Below, piece by piece: positions 5,118 to 6,206 of a DNA stretch of 6,206 nucleotides (position 1 is its first letter; each line of letters opens with the position of its first letter). Source of the DNA: Methylorubrum extorquens (GTDB lineage Bacteria > Pseudomonadota > Alphaproteobacteria > Rhizobiales > Beijerinckiaceae). A model generated the notes under the pieces. The model had not been told where the DNA came from. It saw nothing but the letters and a program-made list of their open reading frames with translations, and did no database searches. A program made the translations under genes and the position numbers. The DNA is taken from positions 1 to 6,206 of the forward strand of contig JAEUAC010000301.1 of the NCBI GenBank assembly GCA_019695455.1, written 5' to 3'.

Positions 5118-6206
5118 TCACCGGGTCGGATCGGGCATCCGCAGGTCCGGCCAGCAGGCGACCGCCCGCGGCGGCGGCCGCGTCGGGACCGCCTCGCCGA
5201 CCAGCCAGGCGGGGACGCGGTCGCGGCGCGCCATGTAGTTGGCCGGCGCGCCGAGATCACCGAGGGCGCGCGACGCCTCCACGAGGTCGCAGTCGCTGAT
5301 CGCGAAGCGCGGCGCGAGGACCGCCCGGGCGATCTCGACGACGGCCGGCGCGAGCCCGAGGAGCGCGATGGCGATGCCGAGCGCGGCCTCCCGCGGACGA
5401 TCCCGCCCGAGATCGATGACGACGGCGCCGAAGACGAAGCCCACGACGAGGAGCGCCGGGATCGAGGCCCGCATGACGAGGTCGTTGTTCGGGCCGAAGC
5501 TGCCGAAGGGCAGGACGACGAGGAACGCCAGCGCGCCGAGGAACAGGACGCGCAGCGCCGGCTCGATCCGCTCCCGGTGCAGCAGGGCGAAGAGGCCGGC
5601 GGCGAGCTGCAGGACGGCGAAGGCGAGGTACCAGGCGAGGAAGCCGGGCTTCGTCGCCGGCGACCCGTAATCGATCGTCCCGGCCGCGACCGAGACGTAG
5701 AGCGCCCCGGGCAGGAACCCGACCGCCGCGAGCGCGCCCGCCCATGTGCGCCGGTCGCGCAGGACGGCGTGCAGCCGGGTCGCGGCGAGCAGCGCCAGGA
5801 GGGCCACGGCGCCGAGGATCGCGAGCGGCGACCAGAGCACGGCGAGGCCGATCGTGACGCCCACGGCCGCGACGTCGATCCGGCGGCGCGCGAGCAGGAT
5901 CAGGAGGGCGCCGAGCCACCAGCCGGGCAGCGCGTGGTTGGGCACCCAGAAGAACTGCGTCACGCTCGACGAATACTGGAACAGCGCGTTCCACTCGTCG
6001 AGCGGGCGGCCATAGGCGATGATCCGGCCGGGATCGTCGAAGGCGATGCCCTGCACGACCTTCCACAGGAGCCCGAGCCCCCCGAACCCGACCAGCATGG
6101 CGAGGTGCAGGGGCGAGCGGCACTGGCGGAAGAGGAGGTACAGGATGGAGCCGAGGACCAGCGCGTTCTGCGCGAGCATCGCCGCGTGCGCCGCCCCGAT
6201 CCCGCC
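5118..6206 (-). CDS. Polytopic membrane protein, possible GT-C-type glycosyltransferase (5' end beyond window)
   Basis: The reading frame is open to the right edge, giving 362 visible codons; the ATG at 6179 is only an internal methionine candidate, since nine hydrophobic-type codons precede it in frame and membrane sequence starts at once. Numbering from that methionine, roughly nine to ten hydrophobic segments are visible: about 1-18, 24-44, 82-98, 103-133 (one or two), 146-165, 178-200, 208-226, 236-255 and 264-286. A soluble tail of about 65 residues ends the protein. The loop with YSSSVTQFFWVPNHALPGWW (69-88) and the segment GPNNDLVMRASIPALLVV (229-246) recall large GT-C-fold membrane glycosyltransferases and related uncharacterised proteins of surface-polysaccharide loci, but the catalytic first loop would be outside the window. 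That assignment is a guess from general resemblance; only 'multi-pass membrane protein' is secure. It converges with the second FkbM gene. Confidence 0.75.
   Translation of the reverse strand, partial: GGIGAAHAAMLAQNALVLGSILYLLFRQCRSPLHLAMLVGFGGLGLLWKVVQGIAFDDPGRIIAYGRPLDEWNALFQYSSSVTQFFWVPNHALPGWWLGALLILLARRRIDVAAVGVTIGLAVLWSPLAILGAVALLALLAATRLHAVLRDRRTWAGALAAVGFLPGALYVSVAAGTIDYGSPATKPGFLAWYLAFAVLQLAAGLFALLHRERIEPALRVLFLGALAFLVVLPFGSFGPNNDLVMRASIPALLVVGFVFGAVVIDLGRDRPREAALGIAIALLGLAPAVVEIARAVLAPRFAISDCDLVEASRALGDLGAPANYMARRDRVPAWLVGEAVPTRPPPRAVACWPDLRMPDPTR

Overview
The window is very GC-rich (my estimate is around 70%) and densely coded. Its gene content (FkbM methyltransferases, a GtrB/ArnC-like glycosyltransferase, a NeuB-like synthase) and TAACCAT-type motifs between genes suggest an alphaproteobacterium, most likely a Methylobacterium/Methylorubrum-like member of the Hyphomicrobiales. 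This assignment rests on style and protein flavour, not on a marker gene. The window looks like part of a cell-surface carbohydrate (capsule, O-antigen or similar glycan) biosynthesis locus.

Layout: (1) On the minus strand, from about 1833 down to the left edge, there is a two-gene operon. A NeuB/sialic-acid-synthase-family enzyme comes first, followed after an 11-bp gap by a thiamine-pyrophosphate (acetolactate-synthase-like) enzyme that runs off the window. (2) A divergent intergenic region of about 0.2 kb (1834-2044) must hold the promoters for both directions. (3) On the plus strand there is a three-gene run. It comprises a GtrB/ArnC-type membrane-anchored family 2 glycosyltransferase starting at GTG, an FkbM methyltransferase with an N-terminal Rossmann-like domain that overlaps the glycosyltransferase by 8 nt, and a second, divergent FkbM methyltransferase with a strong ribosome binding site 57 bp further on. 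(4) On the minus strand again, converging with only 3 bp between stop codons, is the C-terminal part of a large polytopic membrane protein, possibly a GT-C-type glycosyltransferase, cut by the right edge.

Taken together: the NeuB-like and TPP enzymes both belong to families that make carbon-carbon bonds from C3 units (phosphoenolpyruvate and pyruvate), so the pair could build an unusual chain-extended or branched sugar acid. The GtrB-like protein would load a sugar onto a polyprenyl phosphate carrier, the FkbM enzymes would O-methylate sugars, and the membrane protein could transfer or handle a lipid-linked sugar. The individual family calls are supported by motifs. The joint pathway is inference. 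No RNA genes, mobile elements, CRISPR arrays or convincing intrinsic terminators were seen.
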